From: Paenibacillus aceti
GTDB lineage: Bacteria > Bacillota > Bacilli > Paenibacillales > Paenibacillaceae
Length of the DNA stretch: 64,000 nt
Reading direction: 5' to 3'
Assembly (NCBI RefSeq): GCF_003614185.1
Contig: NZ_KZ987724.1
Coordinates: 664,679-728,678 of the forward strand
Shown: piece after piece, positions 63,856-64,000 of the stretch
Layout: each line of letters opens with the position of its first letter
Numbering within the stretch: the stretch's first letter is position 1
Made by a program: the position numbers and the translations under genes
Notes under the pieces: generated by a model
What the model was told of the DNA's origin: nothing
The model's database searches: none
The model's input: the letters and a program-made list of their open reading frames with translations, nothing else

Positions 63856-64000
63856 ATGAATGCCAAGCAAGCAGCAGGATACCGTGCAGCGGATTGGGTA
63901 GAAGATGGAATGATCGTCGGACTGGGGACAGGCTCGACAGCTTATTATGCGATAGAGAAGATCGGGGAGCGCGTAGGCCAGGGCTTGAAGATCAAAGCGA
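63856..64000 (+). CDS. rpiA: Ribose-5-phosphate isomerase A, N-terminal part (cut by window)
   Basis: The first 48 residues of RpiA, which interconverts ribose 5-phosphate and ribulose 5-phosphate in the pentose phosphate pathway. [20 protein letters not shown] and the phosphate-binding [17 protein letters not shown] are diagnostic. AGGAGGGG lies 8 bases before ATG 63856. The rest lies beyond the window. Confidence 0.93.
   Translation, partial: MNAKQAAGYRAADWVEDGMIVGLGTGSTAYYAIEKIGERVGQGLKIKA

Overview
The window reads as a chromosomal segment of a Gram-positive, spore-former-type Firmicute, most likely Paenibacillus or a close relative. Evidence: an S-layer-homology (SLH) anchored glycosidase, YesM/YesN-type two-component genes next to a sugar ABC transporter, cre-type CcpA sites, a T-box leader on a chorismate mutase-DAHP synthase fusion, HelD, Amj, strong AGGAGG ribosome sites and frequent TTG/GTG starts. 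I see no tRNA, rRNA, CRISPR or prophage.

Layout. 1-2000: the end of a serine-type transporter and a YheO/DauR-like regulator. 2300-7360: a TetR-controlled efflux operon (MFS, FtsX-type permease, ATPase). 7440-12403 (minus): a small secreted Cys-free protein, a lipoprotein, a duplicated ABC-2 permease and an ATPase, which look like one export, immunity or signalling unit. 12700-18000: LD-carboxypeptidase, nitroreductase, acetyltransferase, and a LysR/PLP-decarboxylase divergent pair. 18500-24300: GH20 hexosaminidase, Amj lipid II flippase with an overlapping leader ORF, a HAD phosphatase with an apparent ATC start, an acetyltransferase and an AraC regulator. 24400-32600: ABC exporter, class D-like sortase, SARP-type response regulator, an unknown protein, a GGDEF protein and a GH36 alpha-galactosidase. 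32700-41400 (minus): a chemoreceptor and a complete sugar-uptake and sensing module (membrane-anchored sugar-binding protein, histidine kinase, response regulator, lipoprotein SBP, two permeases) with CcpA sites. 41600-43600: MarR and a DHA2 exporter. 44260-48700: a 1480-residue SLH glycosidase. 49000-49710: an IS200-type element. 49800-64000: mostly housekeeping genes (J-like membrane protein, NlpC/P60, aldose epimerase, LytTR, lactonase, DAHP synthase with T-box, AI-2E-type protein, aromatic acid exporter-like protein, HelD, MFS, DsbA-like protein, start of rpiA).

The most unusual feature is not a gene. Between genes, always at 3' ends, lie arrays of mirrored short palindromes in three sequence 'dialects' (AGTTGTA..GCAGTTAT, CCTGC..GCAGG, GGACA..TGTCC). 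Pairs of copies show compensatory changes in their stems, which suggests that a folded RNA or cruciform is maintained.

Regulatory logic that can be read: CcpA (cre sites at 41417, 37426, 53551) probably represses the sugar-sensing module and the LytTR gene; TetR, MarR and LysR regulators each have a palindrome beside their own promoter; and aromatic amino acid synthesis is controlled by a T-box.
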